From Doryteuthis pealeii (Eukaryota > Mollusca > Cephalopoda > Myopsida > Loliginidae), in assembly GCA_023376005.1 (NCBI GenBank), contig CM042152.1, forward strand, positions 71,752,893 to 71,816,892: a DNA stretch of 64,000 nt, read 5' to 3'. The notes beneath the pieces are model-generated. The model was not told where the DNA came from, did not search any database, and saw nothing but the letters and a program-made list of their open reading frames with translations. This document shows positions 24,212-35,116 of the stretch, in pieces. A program made the translations under genes and the position numbers. Within the stretch, counting starts at the first letter, position 1; each line of letters opens with the position of its first letter.

Positions 24212-24271
24212 TGATGTTAATTAAGTATATGAACATAGATAAATTTACAATAAAACATTGTAGCCAAGAAG
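24212..24271 (+). other. Candidate replacement exon after the exon-B acceptor, unit 1
   Basis: The intron up to TTTTTTCTCCTTTCAG is that of exon B, but the exon B body is gone. From the acceptor to a GGTAACAG donor-like site there are 60 open nucleotides in phase 1-1, reading MLIKYMNIDKFTIKHCSQE. It would be frame-neutral if spliced. It bears no similarity to exon B and could equally be chance. Confidence 0.25.
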
Positions 24272-24684
24272 GTAACAGAAGTCTTGCAAGCACTGTAACA
24301 AAACAATATCACTAATCTGTGCCTAACACATACCCGACCGGAGTAACATCTACTATTCCAAAAGACATCCACATTACATTTCCAATAAGCATATTCACTG
24401 ATGTTCTGCAAAAAATATGAACTACTATCAATTATATTACACAGTTCTGACAAAATTATATAGCTCAGTTGTATAACATTACATATACTGCGTATATATT
24501 ATATTTGCTACAAACAATAATTTGCCACCAACAATAAGTTTACCGTCTATTTGCCAAAGTGAAAGTTGCCGTATTTTCTATGATATATATTTCATGTTTG
24601 AAACATTGTTTGTTGTATTATAATGAAGACTAATCCTTTTTTGTGTAATGTATTCTGTCAATGTAATAGTAAATGTATCATTGT

Positions 24685-24737
<53 letters not shown>

Positions 24738-24738
<1 letters not shown>

Positions 24739-25379
24739 TAGCAAATATATGCACCCTCCGGGTGCAAGTTTTTAAGTTTTAATATAATAAAATATCATGT
24801 TAAATTAGAAAGGCTAATAAAACTAAATAAGAATGCAGGCAAAAAGATTTGGAACAGAGGGGGTATTATCGAAAAATAGAACAGCTTTGAAACTAACTCT
24901 TCCATCATTTTCCATTACTCCCGTCTTTCATTGGTAAATTTTCCTAATTTAACTCTTTACTTAAAATAGGAAGTAAAGGATAATATTACAGTTATTTCTT
25001 CTTCTTAATGAATTTCTTTTAAGATTTATCCCAGAGATTTTTGCTCATATTCAATAAGATAAAACCAAACAATTAGAAATCAATAATACTTAGCATATAT
25101 TTATTAAAATCAATTTTTTAAGATCAATATGCAAATTATCCTTCCCATTCACACTGTAAACCACTATTTTGTTGTATATATAAATACAATTGCGTTTTAT
25201 TAGTATGTAGATATGGTCAACAGTCTTAATAATGTAAAACAATTTTATTATTCATTGAGGTTTAAATAAAAATAAAATCATGGAGAATGTGATGTAAATA
25301 ACTAAGGGAACTGTGAATTGAGTAGTAATATAGTTTCGGTTACAGACAGACAAAACACACAATCTCCATTATAATAAGA
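24738..25379 (-). mobile_element. Non-autonomous Helitron, copy 2
   Basis: On the minus strand it runs TC (25378-25379) to CTAG (24738-24741), with hairpin GCACCC-GGA-GGGTGC nine nucleotides before CTAG. It is flanked by AT repeats on both sides. It was duplicated with its host unit, not by separate transposition. Confidence 0.7.
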
Positions 25380-26003
25380 TATATATATATATATATATAG
25401 TGATGGGCACAAAATGCAAAGGGAGATTTTTTTTTTAAATTTCTTAATTTTAAAACAATTACCAAAAATCAGGGAATTATCCAATTTTAATGAAATTTTC
25501 ACCCAATTATTTTCCCACTTCTTATTTTATAAGGATTAGTTTATTTTATGAAAGAAACTTGAAAAAATACTTCTTTTATTAATTCAGAATGTGTGTGTGT
25601 GTGTGGGGGGGGGTGAACTTTGACCATTAGAAGAAAAACAAATCCTGGTCCCTAATTTTTACATTTCTTGAAAGATCATATCCTGAAGAATATATAGAAA
25701 AATGAAAAAAGTTAAACTGAGTTAAAAATCTCTGTATATCTTGCCACATATTTTAAAAGAATTAAAAAGATTTTTTTTAAATCGTCAATTTTAAGTATGG
25801 AAGCCTAAAAGAGGCAAATTTTTGCTGATCTGTTTTCTGTGACTTTGCCAAAGTGAAAGTTGCAGTATTTACTATGGAATATTTAAAAAATTAATCTTAC
25901 TTTGTGACATATTGCAAGTTAGTTTGATAATACCTGTGTATTTCAAATGTATATGTATGAATATAAATACACATGTAAATATATTTATGTTTACTATTTT
26001 TAG

Positions 26004-26081
26004 GTACAAGTATTGGAACAGGTTCTACAACAGTTCCAACCAAAGGGTCTACATCTTTTACAACAAGTCCGACTCCAACAG
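26004..26081 (+). CDS. Mucin-like gene, linker exon A' (26 codons)
   Basis: This 78-nt phase 1-1 exon has a TATTTTTAG acceptor and GTGAAT donor, encoding TSIGTGSTTVPTKGSTSF and then TTSPTPT. It is Thr/Ser-rich and less regular than the [IV]PTT linkers of the array, and contains a single TTVPT match to them. The exon keeps length and frame in all three copies. Confidence 0.62.
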
Positions 26082-26786
26082 GTGAATGTTGATTTTAATT
26101 ATATACTGCGCATATATTATATTTGCTACAAATAATGTGACCGTAACAGGATTATTTGTTGAAATCATATCTTGTGATATTTTAATAATGCTATTAAAAT
26201 ATTTGTAACAATATTGTGTATGACTTATTTTGATAACTGATTAGCATAAAATAATAGTATTTTATCATATGAATGTTGACTATATGAAGAAAAGACATTT
26301 GTTTAAATTCTTATGTGATACTAACATAGATGGAAGGATCTTATGAAAGGACTTGCTATCTGAAAATGTTTCTATTCAGAATGATTGTTTTTACATTGCA
26401 AATTAAAAAGAAATCTAGAGTTGATTTTGTGTTCCTTGCTTATCATAGTTTCTGAATATTTTGTATAGCCCTTCATCTTCATGATGTAGATCAGATGATG
26501 GAAGAATGTATGATAATCACTTTTCACTGTAGCTTTAAAGTTGCTTACATGCTATGTGTATTTATTGAGTGATTCAATATATACCCAAAGGGATTGGCAA
26601 ACTGTATTTTCATCTGGCAGATTAAGTAGTGATTTGGGATGTGTAAATGATTGCTTCATTGCTATTAAAATATATTTCTGAATTGGTCATATATTCTAAA
26701 ATGTGTTATGAAGCCTTGGAATTTTGTTTTGTGGAATCTTTTGTAATTATAACTATTATTAGTAATTTTCTTTTTTCTCCTTTCAG

Positions 26787-26846
26787 TGATGTTAATTAAG
26801 TATATGAACATAGATAAATTTACAATAAAACATTGTAGCCAAGAAG
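26787..26846 (+). other. Candidate replacement exon, unit 2
   Basis: It has the same 60-nt open stretch with acceptor and donor-like site as at 24212-24271, unchanged in sequence. Being a recent duplicate, its conservation says nothing about selection. Confidence 0.25.
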
Positions 26847-27261
26847 GTAACAGAAGTCTTGCAAGCACTGTAACATAAAACAATATCACTAATCTGTGCC
26901 TAACACATACCCGACCGGAGTAACATCTACTATTCCAAAAGACATCCACATTACATTTCCAATAAGCATATTCACTGATGTTCTGCAAAAAATATGAACT
27001 ACTATCAATTATATTACACAGTTCTGACAAAATTATATAGCTCAGTTGTATAACATTACATATACTGCGTATATATTATATTTGCTACAAACAATAATTT
27101 GCCACCAACAATAAGTTTACCGTCTATTTGCCAAAGTGAAAGTTGCCGTATTTTCTATGATATATATTTCATGTTTGAAACATTGTTTGTTGTATTATAA
27201 TGAAGACTAATCCTTTTTTGTGTAATGTATTCTGTCAATGTAATAGTAAATGTATCATTGT

Positions 27262-27312
<51 letters not shown>

Positions 27313-27313
<1 letters not shown>

Positions 27314-27953
27314 TAGCAAATATATGCACCCTCCGGGTGCAAGTTTTTAAGTTTTAATATAATAAAATATCATGTTAAATTAGAAAGGCTAATAAAACTA
27401 AATAAGAATGCAGGCAAAAAGATTTGGAACAGAGGGGGTATTATCGAAAAATAGAACAGCTTTGAAACTAACTCTTCCATCATTTTCCATTACTCCCGTC
27501 TTTCATTGGTAAATTTTCCTAATTTAACTCTTTACTTAAAATAGGAAGTAAAGGATAATATTACAGTTATTTCTTCTTCTTAATGAATTTCTTTTAAGAT
27601 TATCCCAGAGATTTTTGCTCATATTCAATAAGATAAAACCAAACAATTAGAAATCAATAATACTTAGCATATATTTATTAAAATCAATTTTTTAAGATCA
27701 ATATGCAAATTATCCTTCCCATTCACACTGTAAACCACTATTTTGTTGTATATATAAATACAATTGCGTTTTATTAGTATGTAGATATGGTCAACAGTCT
27801 TAATAATGTAAAACAATTTTATTATTCATTGAGGTTTAAATAAAAATAAAATCATGGAGAATGTGATGTAAATAACTAAGGGAACTGTGAATTGAGTAGT
27901 AATATAGTTTCGGTTACAGACAGACAAAACACACAATCTCCATTATAATAAGA
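27313..27953 (-). mobile_element. Non-autonomous Helitron, copy 3
   Basis: CTAG lies at 27313-27316 and the TC end at 27952-27953 on the minus strand. It has the same hairpin as copy 2, inside AT repeats. Confidence 0.7.
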
Positions 27954-28573
27954 TATATATATATATATATAGTGATGGGCACAAAATGCAAAGGGAGATT
28001 TTTTTTTTAAATTTCTTAATTTTAAAACAATTACCAAAAATCAGGGAATTATCCAATTTTAATGAAATTTTCACCCAATTATTTTCCCACTTCTTATTTT
28101 ATAAGGATTAGTTTATTTTATGAAAGAAACTTGAAAAAATACTTCTTTTATTAATTCAGAATGTGTGTGTGTGTGGGGGGGGTGACCTTTGACCATTAGA
28201 AGAAAAACAAATCCTGGTCCCTAATTTTTACATTTCTTGAAAGATCATATCCTGAAGAATATATAGAAAAATGAAAAAAGTTAAACTGAGTTAAAAATCT
28301 CTGTATATCTTGCCACATATTTTAAAAGAATTAAAAAGATTTTTTTTAAATCGTCAATTTTAAGTATGGAAGCCTAAAAGAGGCAAATTTTTGCTGATCT
28401 GTTTTCTGTGACTTTGCCAAAGTGAAAGTTGCAGTATTTACTATGGAATATTTAAAAAATTAATCTTACTTTGTGACATATTGCAAGTTAGTTTGATAAT
28501 ACCTGTGTATTTTCAAATGTATATGTATGAATATAAATACACATGTAAATATATTTATGTTTACTATTTTTAG

Positions 28574-28651
28574 GTACAAGTATTGGAACAGGTTCTACAA
28601 CAGTTCCAACCAAAGGGTCTACATCTTTTACAACAAGTCCGACTCCAACAG
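28574..28651 (+). CDS. Mucin-like gene, linker exon A', second tandem copy
   Basis: It is identical in length and reading to 26004-26081, with the same acceptor and donor. Confidence 0.62.
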
Positions 28652-29356
28652 GTGAATGTTGATTTTAATTATATACTGCGCATATATTATATTTGCTACA
28701 AATAATGTGACCGTAACAGGATTATTTGTTGAAATCATATCTTGTGATATTTTAATAATGCTATTAAAATATTTGTAACAATATTGTGTATGACTTATTT
28801 TGATAACTGATTAGCATAAAATAATAGTATTTTATCATATGAATGTTGACTATATGAAGAAAAGACATTTGTTTAAATTCTTATGTGATACTAACATAGA
28901 TGGAAGGATCTTATGAAAGGACTTGCTATCTGAAAATGTTTCTATTCAGAATGATTGTTTTTACATTGCAAATTAAAAAGAAATCTAGAGTTGATTTTGT
29001 GTTCCTTGCTTATCATAGTTTCTGAATATTTTGTATAGCCCTTCATCTTCATGATGTAGATCAGATGATGGAAGAATGTATGATAATCACTTTTCACTGT
29101 AGCTTTAAAGTTGCTTACATGCTATGTGCAATTATTGAGTGATTCAATATATACCCAAAGGGATTGGCAAACTGTATTTTCATCTGGCAGATTAAGTAGT
29201 GATTTGGGATGTGTAAATGATTGCTTCATTGCTATTAAAATATATTTCTGAATTGGTCATATATTCTAAAATGTGTTATGAAGCCTTGGAATTTTGTTTT
29301 GTGGAATCTTTTGTAATTATAACTATTATTAGTAATTTTCTTTTTTCTCCTTTCAG

Positions 29357-29416
29357 TGATGTTAATTAAGTATATGAACATAGATAAATTTACAATAAAA
29401 CATTGTAGCCAAGAAG
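29357..29416 (+). other. Candidate replacement exon, unit 3
   Basis: Third copy of the 60-nt open stretch after the retained exon-B acceptor. In this copy the next downstream coding exon would be exon B at 31388. Confidence 0.22.
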
Positions 29417-29832
29417 GTAACAGAAGTCTTGCAAGCACTGTAACATAAAACAATATCACTAATCTGTGCCTAACACATACCCGACCGGAGTAACATCTAC
29501 TATTCCAAAAGACATCCACATTACATTTCCAATAAGCATATTCACTGATGTTCTGCAAAAAATATGAACTACTATCAATTATATTACACAGTTCTGACAA
29601 AATTATATAGCTCAGTTGTATAACATTACATATACTGCGTATATATTATATTTGCTACAAACAATAATTTGCCACCAACAATAAGTTTACCGTCTATTTG
29701 CCAAAGTGAAAGTTGCCGTATTTTCTATGATATATATTTCATGTTTGAAACATTGTTTGTTGTATTATAATAAGACTAATCCTTTTTGTGTAATGTATTC
29801 TGTCAATGTAATAGTAAATGTATCATTGTAAC

Positions 29833-29875
<43 letters not shown>

Positions 29876-29876
<1 letters not shown>

Positions 29877-30508
29877 TAGCAATATATGCACCCTCCGGGT
29901 GCAAGTTTTTAAGTTTTAATATAATAAAATATCATGTTAAATTAGAAAGGCTAATAAAACTAAATAAGAATGCAGGCAAAAAGATTTGGAACAGAGGGGT
30001 ATTATCGAAAAATAGAACAGCTTGAAACTAACTCTTCCATCATTTTCCATTACTCCCGTCTTTCATTGGTAAATTTCCTAATTTAACTCTTTACTTAAAA
30101 TAGGAAGTAAAGGATAATATTACAGTTATTTCTTCTTCTTAATGAATTCTTTTAAGATTTATCCCAGAGATTTTTGCTCATATTCAATAGATAAAACCAA
30201 ACAATTAGAAACAATAATACTTAGCATATATTTATTAAAATCAATTTTTTAAGATCAATATGCAATTATCCTTCCCATTCACACTGTAAACCACTATTTT
30301 GTTGTATATATAAATACAATTGCTTTTATTAGTATGTAGATATGGTCAACAGTCTTAATAATGTAAAACAATTTTATTATTCATTGAGGTTTAAATAAAA
30401 ATAAAATCATGGAGAATGTGATGTAAATAACTAAGGGAACTGTGAATTGAGTAGTAATATAGTTTCGGTTACAGACAGACAAAACACACAATCTCCATTA
30501 TAATAAGA
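29876..30508 (-). mobile_element. Non-autonomous Helitron, copy 4
   Basis: CTAG lies at 29876-29879 and the TC end at 30507-30508 on the minus strand. It is slightly shorter than the others through scattered single-base losses. Confidence 0.68.
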
Positions 30509-31349
30509 TATATATTATATATATATAGTGATGGCACAAAATGCAAAGGGAGATTTTTTTTTTAAATTTCTTAATTTTAAAACAATTACCAAAAATCAGG
30601 GAATTATCCAATTTTATATGAAATTTTCACCCATTATTTCATCCCTTGCTATTTAACCTTAATTACGTGTCCTTAATGACGGCCTCTGAAAAGAAAGAAG
30701 TTGAAGTCCAAGCCTAGTGGCAGACTGTTTAATCTTACTATAACTATAGTGTAAAATTAGTTTATCGAAACCTCTCAATTTTATGAAATCTTGTTTATTT
30801 TCATTACAATACACATGATCATTTACTTGTGTCCATGATATGAAAGTAGACTATTACGAACAAAAGAAATAGGTTTTTTTTACATGCTTGTAACAGAGAT
30901 GGAAGTGTTTTATGGATTAGGTATCTAAAAATGTTTCCTCCAATGATTGTTTTTACATTGCAAAGGAAGATATATTGATGTGATTTTGTGTTTGTATAGT
31001 TTCTGAATATTTTGTATTACTCTTCAGCTTCATGATGTAAAAAGCTGGTGCTTTGATATAATTATATATTTCATTAATGAAAATACATTTAGCTTTAAAG
31101 TTGTTAACATAATATGGCATCATTTCAGTGATCCTTAAGAAAGAGAAACTACTAGCTATTTGTAAGACATGTTGAAACACTTATATGTTATATCGAAAGG
31201 ATTGGGAAAATGTATTTTCATCTGGCAGATTCCGATTTGGGATGTGGGAATGATTGCTTCATTGCTATTAAAATATATTCTGAATGGTCATAGATTCTAA
31301 AATGTGTTATGAAGGCTTGGAATTTTGTTTTATGAAATCTTTTGTAATT

Positions 31350-31367
31350 ATTACTAATATTAGTAAT
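31350..31367. promoter_or_regulatory. Perfect 18-bp palindrome just upstream of the exon B acceptor
   Basis: ATTACTAATATTAGTAAT equals its own reverse complement. It ends 20 nt before the exon and contains TACTAAT, a branch-point-like string. It recurs at the same place in every array unit and before exon B at 63110. The 2.57-kb units have an imperfect form. Confidence 0.5.
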
Positions 31368-31387
31368 TTTCTTTTTTCTCCCTTCAG

Positions 31388-31654
31388 TGATATGTATTCA
31401 TGAAGAAGAAATTACAAAGGAGAAACTTCGCAATGAAAAAGTGGTTATTGTTCCATCATCAAATCCAGCGGACATTGAAAACATAGTTGTTGGCGGTAAT
31501 CCTTTCGTATTTGCAGAAGACGATGATACTTTAACTGTAAAAGTGACTTTCAATGATCCAAAAGTTCCAGTTCGAATGAACCTGTTGAATACAAACAACG
31601 TAGATGTTTATAATATGACTGTTACTTATACGGTGGAAACATATTTATTACACG
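31388..31654 (+). pseudogene. Exon B, array unit 1, two one-base deletions
   Basis: The acceptor is CTCCCTTCAG and the donor GTGAGT. The translation opens ICIHEEEITKEKLRNEKVV and continues through IVPSSNPADIENIVVGG and the NMT sequon. Near the 3' end one G of 'acgggtgg' and one T of 'cattattta' are missing compared with unit 2, giving 267 nt and a shift that ends at TAA in the donor. It also reads KEKL where the others read KENI. The same exon is intact in units 2 to 4. Confidence 0.7.
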
Positions 31655-32553
31655 GTGAGTAAGAGTCTTTCTCATAAAATGATAATGCTGAAACATTATG
31701 GTTTTGAATTGTTTTTGTAAAGCTTTTCGAAATAGCTTCCATACCTCGTCAATTATCAGTTGAATGTTTTTTGTTGCAGGAATTATGTATTTTACTTTGG
31801 TCTGCTAACCGAATCTGAGTATTGATGACAAAAGAGAAAATCCAAGAAAATTCTAGTCAACTCAATTGCAACTAACTGATGAGAGTGGTGCTAAAACATG
31901 AAAATCTCTGTTTGTTAAAGAGCATGTATGGATAAATTATCTTATTTTTTTCCCTATACATATTATCAGCACTATGTTTAGTATTTGTGCAAAAGTCAGA
32001 GAAACTAAGTCTCCTGCCTGTTACCATTCTTGATTCAAGACTGTTATCTAGTACAATAGGATATTGAATGTGCATGATATTTAGAACATTTGCTAATAAT
32101 TTTAGAGTTTTAACAATGTCTCACTGAATAGTGAAACTTTCCAATGCAGAACATTCACTCTGCTTATCAATGGCATAATGTTTTGTTAGTTTTCCATTGC
32201 AAATACTCAGTAGAACTGGAACAGATATTTCTATTGTTTTATAATTTCATTTTTCTATCTTGTTCTTACTGATGTTTTTCATTAAATCCTGATAATAATA
32301 TCATTTGTTTCATATTCTTAATACTTACACATATATGCAGAAACAACTTTCCACAATGAAAGAGAAGTGACTATGAAAAGATTTAATGGAAATCACTTCA
32401 ATTCATGCAATTATATGAAGGTTTTGTTTGGATCTTGTATAATTCGCGTTGTGTTTTTAGGATTATTTTAGCTAATGTTCTGATTGAATGATTATTTCTA
32501 ATATTCCAATTCCATTTGTTAATTGTGAGTGATTTTCTTTGATTTTATTACAG

Positions 32554-32684
32554 GGTCTCAATCCAAATAATCCTGTACCACTGCCACCAACTGGTGAATT
32601 GAAGGAGATTGTAATTACTATTAAGAAAATCAATCCAAGAAACCAGTAAAGTAGAACTGAGTGTTGAGCTTTGTATTAAACGAA
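32554..32684 (+). pseudogene. Exon C, array unit 1, two homopolymer deletions
   Basis: The acceptor is TTTATTACAG and the donor GTAAGT. It opens GLNPNNPVPLPPTGELKEIV and should end in the Cys-containing VELSVELCIKR. Two As are missing (one in the AGAAAACC run, one in the GTAAAAGTAG run), so the length is 131 instead of 133 and stops appear. Confidence 0.7.
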
Positions 32685-33168
32685 GTAAGTATATTTCTTG
32701 CAGGAACTGAACTTTGAGTGTTAATAGGAATTTTAAAACATAAACAAAACAATGAATTCATTATAAATGTATTTGACAATATCTAGTACAGTTCTAAGCA
32801 GTACATACAACAGTTCTAAAAAACTACTTACTAGTGTTCATATGAGTATATATATTTCTTCTTTTCCTTGATTATTTGAGCCTATCTATGATATAAACTA
32901 AGTTTTTGTTTGTAAATATCTAATTTGTATGAAAATCTGATTCACTTGATCATTGAAAGTTGCAGTGATTGTTATGAAATTGGTTTTGGTTATGCAAATA
33001 TTCAGTTTTTCTTGTTATCAATTAAAATGTAATGTGATATTGATGGTTTCTCATCATACAGTTCAATGATATCTGGAAATGTAAATATGCACATACACAC
33101 ATATATATGTGTATGTTTGCATTTATATATATATATATATTTATAACAAATGTATATTATTTTGTTAG

Positions 33169-33276
33169 GTACAACTCTTCCAACAGTTACCATTCCTACA
33201 ACAGTTCCAACCACTATACCAACAACAATTCCAACCACCATTCCTACAACTGTTCCAACAACTGTTCCAACAACAG
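33169..33276 (+). CDS. Exon A, array unit 1: [IV]PTT mucin linker (36 codons)
   Basis: This 108-nt phase 1-1 exon has a TTTTGTTAG acceptor and a weak GTCAAT donor. It encodes TTLPTVTIPTTVPTTIP followed by further IPTT and VPTT tetrapeptides, a regular Thr/Pro array expected to be heavily O-glycosylated and extended. The split codons give AGT (Ser) with exon C and GTG (Val) with the next exon B. Confidence 0.75.
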
Positions 33277-34847
33277 GTCAATATCAATTATTATAATGCC
33301 TTTTTTTAAAATATACTTTGAACCTTGTTAAGACCATTACCTAGTGACATGTATTTGCAAAATATAATAGAAAATGTTTGTGACTGAAAAATGTTTTCTT
33401 TTTAGCCTTGATATATATAGCGTTCAGTTTTCATGTTTCTTCATTTCATATGACTTGTCTTGTAATAATATTAACTCATTGTTGGCATTATTTGATTTTT
33501 TCTAAAACTCCTGATAACTAAACTTTATATGTTTGATATGACAAGTGTATTGATAGCTTAGTTATTATATTGAAATACTATGTTTCTATCAATTCATGTA
33601 AATGAATACAAGCTGTTGACAATATAGAAATTTTACTTGTGCTTTTCTCAGGTTGATATTCTTAAAATTGTGTGTTGCTATTTTAACGGCTGCTATTAAA
33701 ATAGGAGTAAGGGTGTTGTCCAAGAATAATTCAATGTTATATATTTGTAGATAATTGATTAGAATGAAGCGATCGAATTGTATACTTTGATGTATAGATG
33801 TGTGTGCAGTTGTTTATGTGTACGTGTATGTCCATAGGAATTATCAATGTTAGTGCATATATAATCATGTGTTTGCTGTATATAAGATATCATTACTAGT
33901 GAACAATCTTCATGACAATTGGTTGTGTCTGATACATCTACTCTACCACAAAGTAGTTTTGACTATCCCATAATTGTAGATCTTTTCTGAGAGTAACCGC
34001 ACTTCCTTGTGCAATGTTGATGCTTGTAGGAGATAAAATAGTAATGGAGAATGTAATATTAATAAAGAAACCCATATTTCCATCCCTTGCTATATAACCT
34101 TAATTACGTGTCCTTAATGACGGCCTCTGAAAAGAAAGAAGTTGAAGTCCAAGCCTAGTGGCAGACTGTTTAATCTATAACTATTAGTTGTAAAATTAGT
34201 TTATCGAAACCTCTCAAGTTTTATGAAATCTTGTTTATTTTCATTACAATACACATGATCATTTACTTGTGTCCATGATATGAAAGTAGACTATACGAGC
34301 AAAAGAAATAGGTTTGATTTTTACATGCTTGTAACAGAGATGGAAGTGTTTTATGAATGGATTAGGTATCTAAAAATGTTTCCTTTTCCAATGATTGTTT
34401 TTACATTGCAAAGGAAAAAGGTATATTGATGTGATTTTGTGTTTGTATAGTTTCTGAATATTTTGTATTACTCTTCAGCTTCATGATGTAAATAAGCTGG
34501 TGCTTGTACATATGATAATCACTTTTCATTAATGAAAAGTACATTTAGCTTTAAAGTTGTTAACATAATATGGACATCATTTCAGTGATCCTTAAGAAAG
34601 AGAAACTACTAGCTATTTGTAAGACATGTTGAAACACTTATATGTTATATCGAAAGGATTTGGGAAAATGTATTTTCATCTGGCAGATTCCGATTTGGGA
34701 TGTGGGAATGATTGCTTCATTGCTATTAAAATATATTTCTGAATTGGTCATAGATTCTAAAATGTGTTATGAAGGCTTGGAATTTTGTTTTATGAAATCT
34801 TTTGTAATTATTACTAATATTAGTAATTTTCTTTTTTCTCCCTTCAG

Positions 34848-35116
34848 TGATATGTATTCATGAAGAAGAAATTACAAAGGAGAACATTCGCAATGAAAAA
34901 GTGGTTATTGTTCCATCATCAAATCCAGCGGACATTGAAAACATAGTTGTTGGCGGTAATCCTTTCGTATTTGCAGAAGACGATGATACTTTAACTGTAA
35001 AAGTGACTTTCAATGATCCAAAAGTTCCAGTTCGAATGAACCTGTTGAATACAAACAACGTAGATGTTTATAATATGACTGTTACTTATACGGGTGGAAA
35101 CATTATTTATTACACG
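34848..35116 (+). CDS. Exon B, array unit 2 (intact)
   Basis: This is the reference copy: 269 nt, phase 1 to 0, acceptor CTCCCTTCAG, donor GTGAGT. About 90 residues open ICIHEEEITKENIRNEKVV, then IVPSSNPADIENIVVGGNPF, an acidic EDDDT loop, strands VKVTFNDPKVPVRMNLL, and DVYNMTVTYTGGNIIYYT. One Cys at the start and one NMT sequon near the end. Alternating hydrophobic residues suggest a beta sandwich; similarity to galactose-binding-like folds is only my impression. The likely setting is extracellular. Confidence 0.8.

Larger units (their letters stand above)
23996..26570. repeat. 2.57-kb tandem unit 1 (palindrome right arm)
   Basis: It starts at 'gattcaatatatacccaaag', which recurs at 26571 and 29141 (periods 2575 and 2570). 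The order within the unit is: exon-B upstream intron and acceptor, unrelated sequence in place of exon B, minus-strand Helitron, linker exon A'. Confidence 0.93.
26571..29140. repeat. 2.57-kb tandem unit 2
   Basis: It is nearly identical to unit 1; differences are mainly in microsatellite length and single bases. It carries its own Helitron, acceptor and linker exon. Confidence 0.93.
29141..30634. repeat. 2.57-kb tandem unit 3, truncated
   Basis: It matches units 1 and 2 up to 'gaaattttcaccca' and then jumps at about 30635 into the start of the 3.47-kb array unit. It therefore keeps the acceptor and Helitron but lacks the linker exon. More one-base deletions are seen than in units 1 and 2. 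Confidence 0.9.
30641..34081 (+). repeat. Cassette array unit 1 (3441 bp)
   Basis: It starts at 'atcccttgct'. The order is a 0.75-kb intron end, exon B, 0.9-kb intron, exon C, 0.48-kb intron, exon A, 0.8-kb intron start. The first 700 bases have more deletions than units 2 and 3. Confidence 0.93.

Noticed and set aside
24217..24453. Recurrent minus-strand open frame starting MSELCNIIDSS (up to 121 residues; also 26665-27030, 29235-29600 and, on plus, 23534-23866)
   Set aside because: It recurs only because the DNA is duplicated. It runs antisense through the exon-B splice acceptor tract (read as KKK), changes frame with single indels and has no motif.
33002..33241. Minus-strand frame with VVGIVVGIVVGTVVG repeats
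   Set aside because: It is the antisense of the [IV]PTT linker exon plus an AT microsatellite.
34642..34863. Plus-strand frame MLYRKDLGKCIF... repeated in several array units
   Set aside because: It lies in the intron and runs across the exon B acceptor in the wrong frame.
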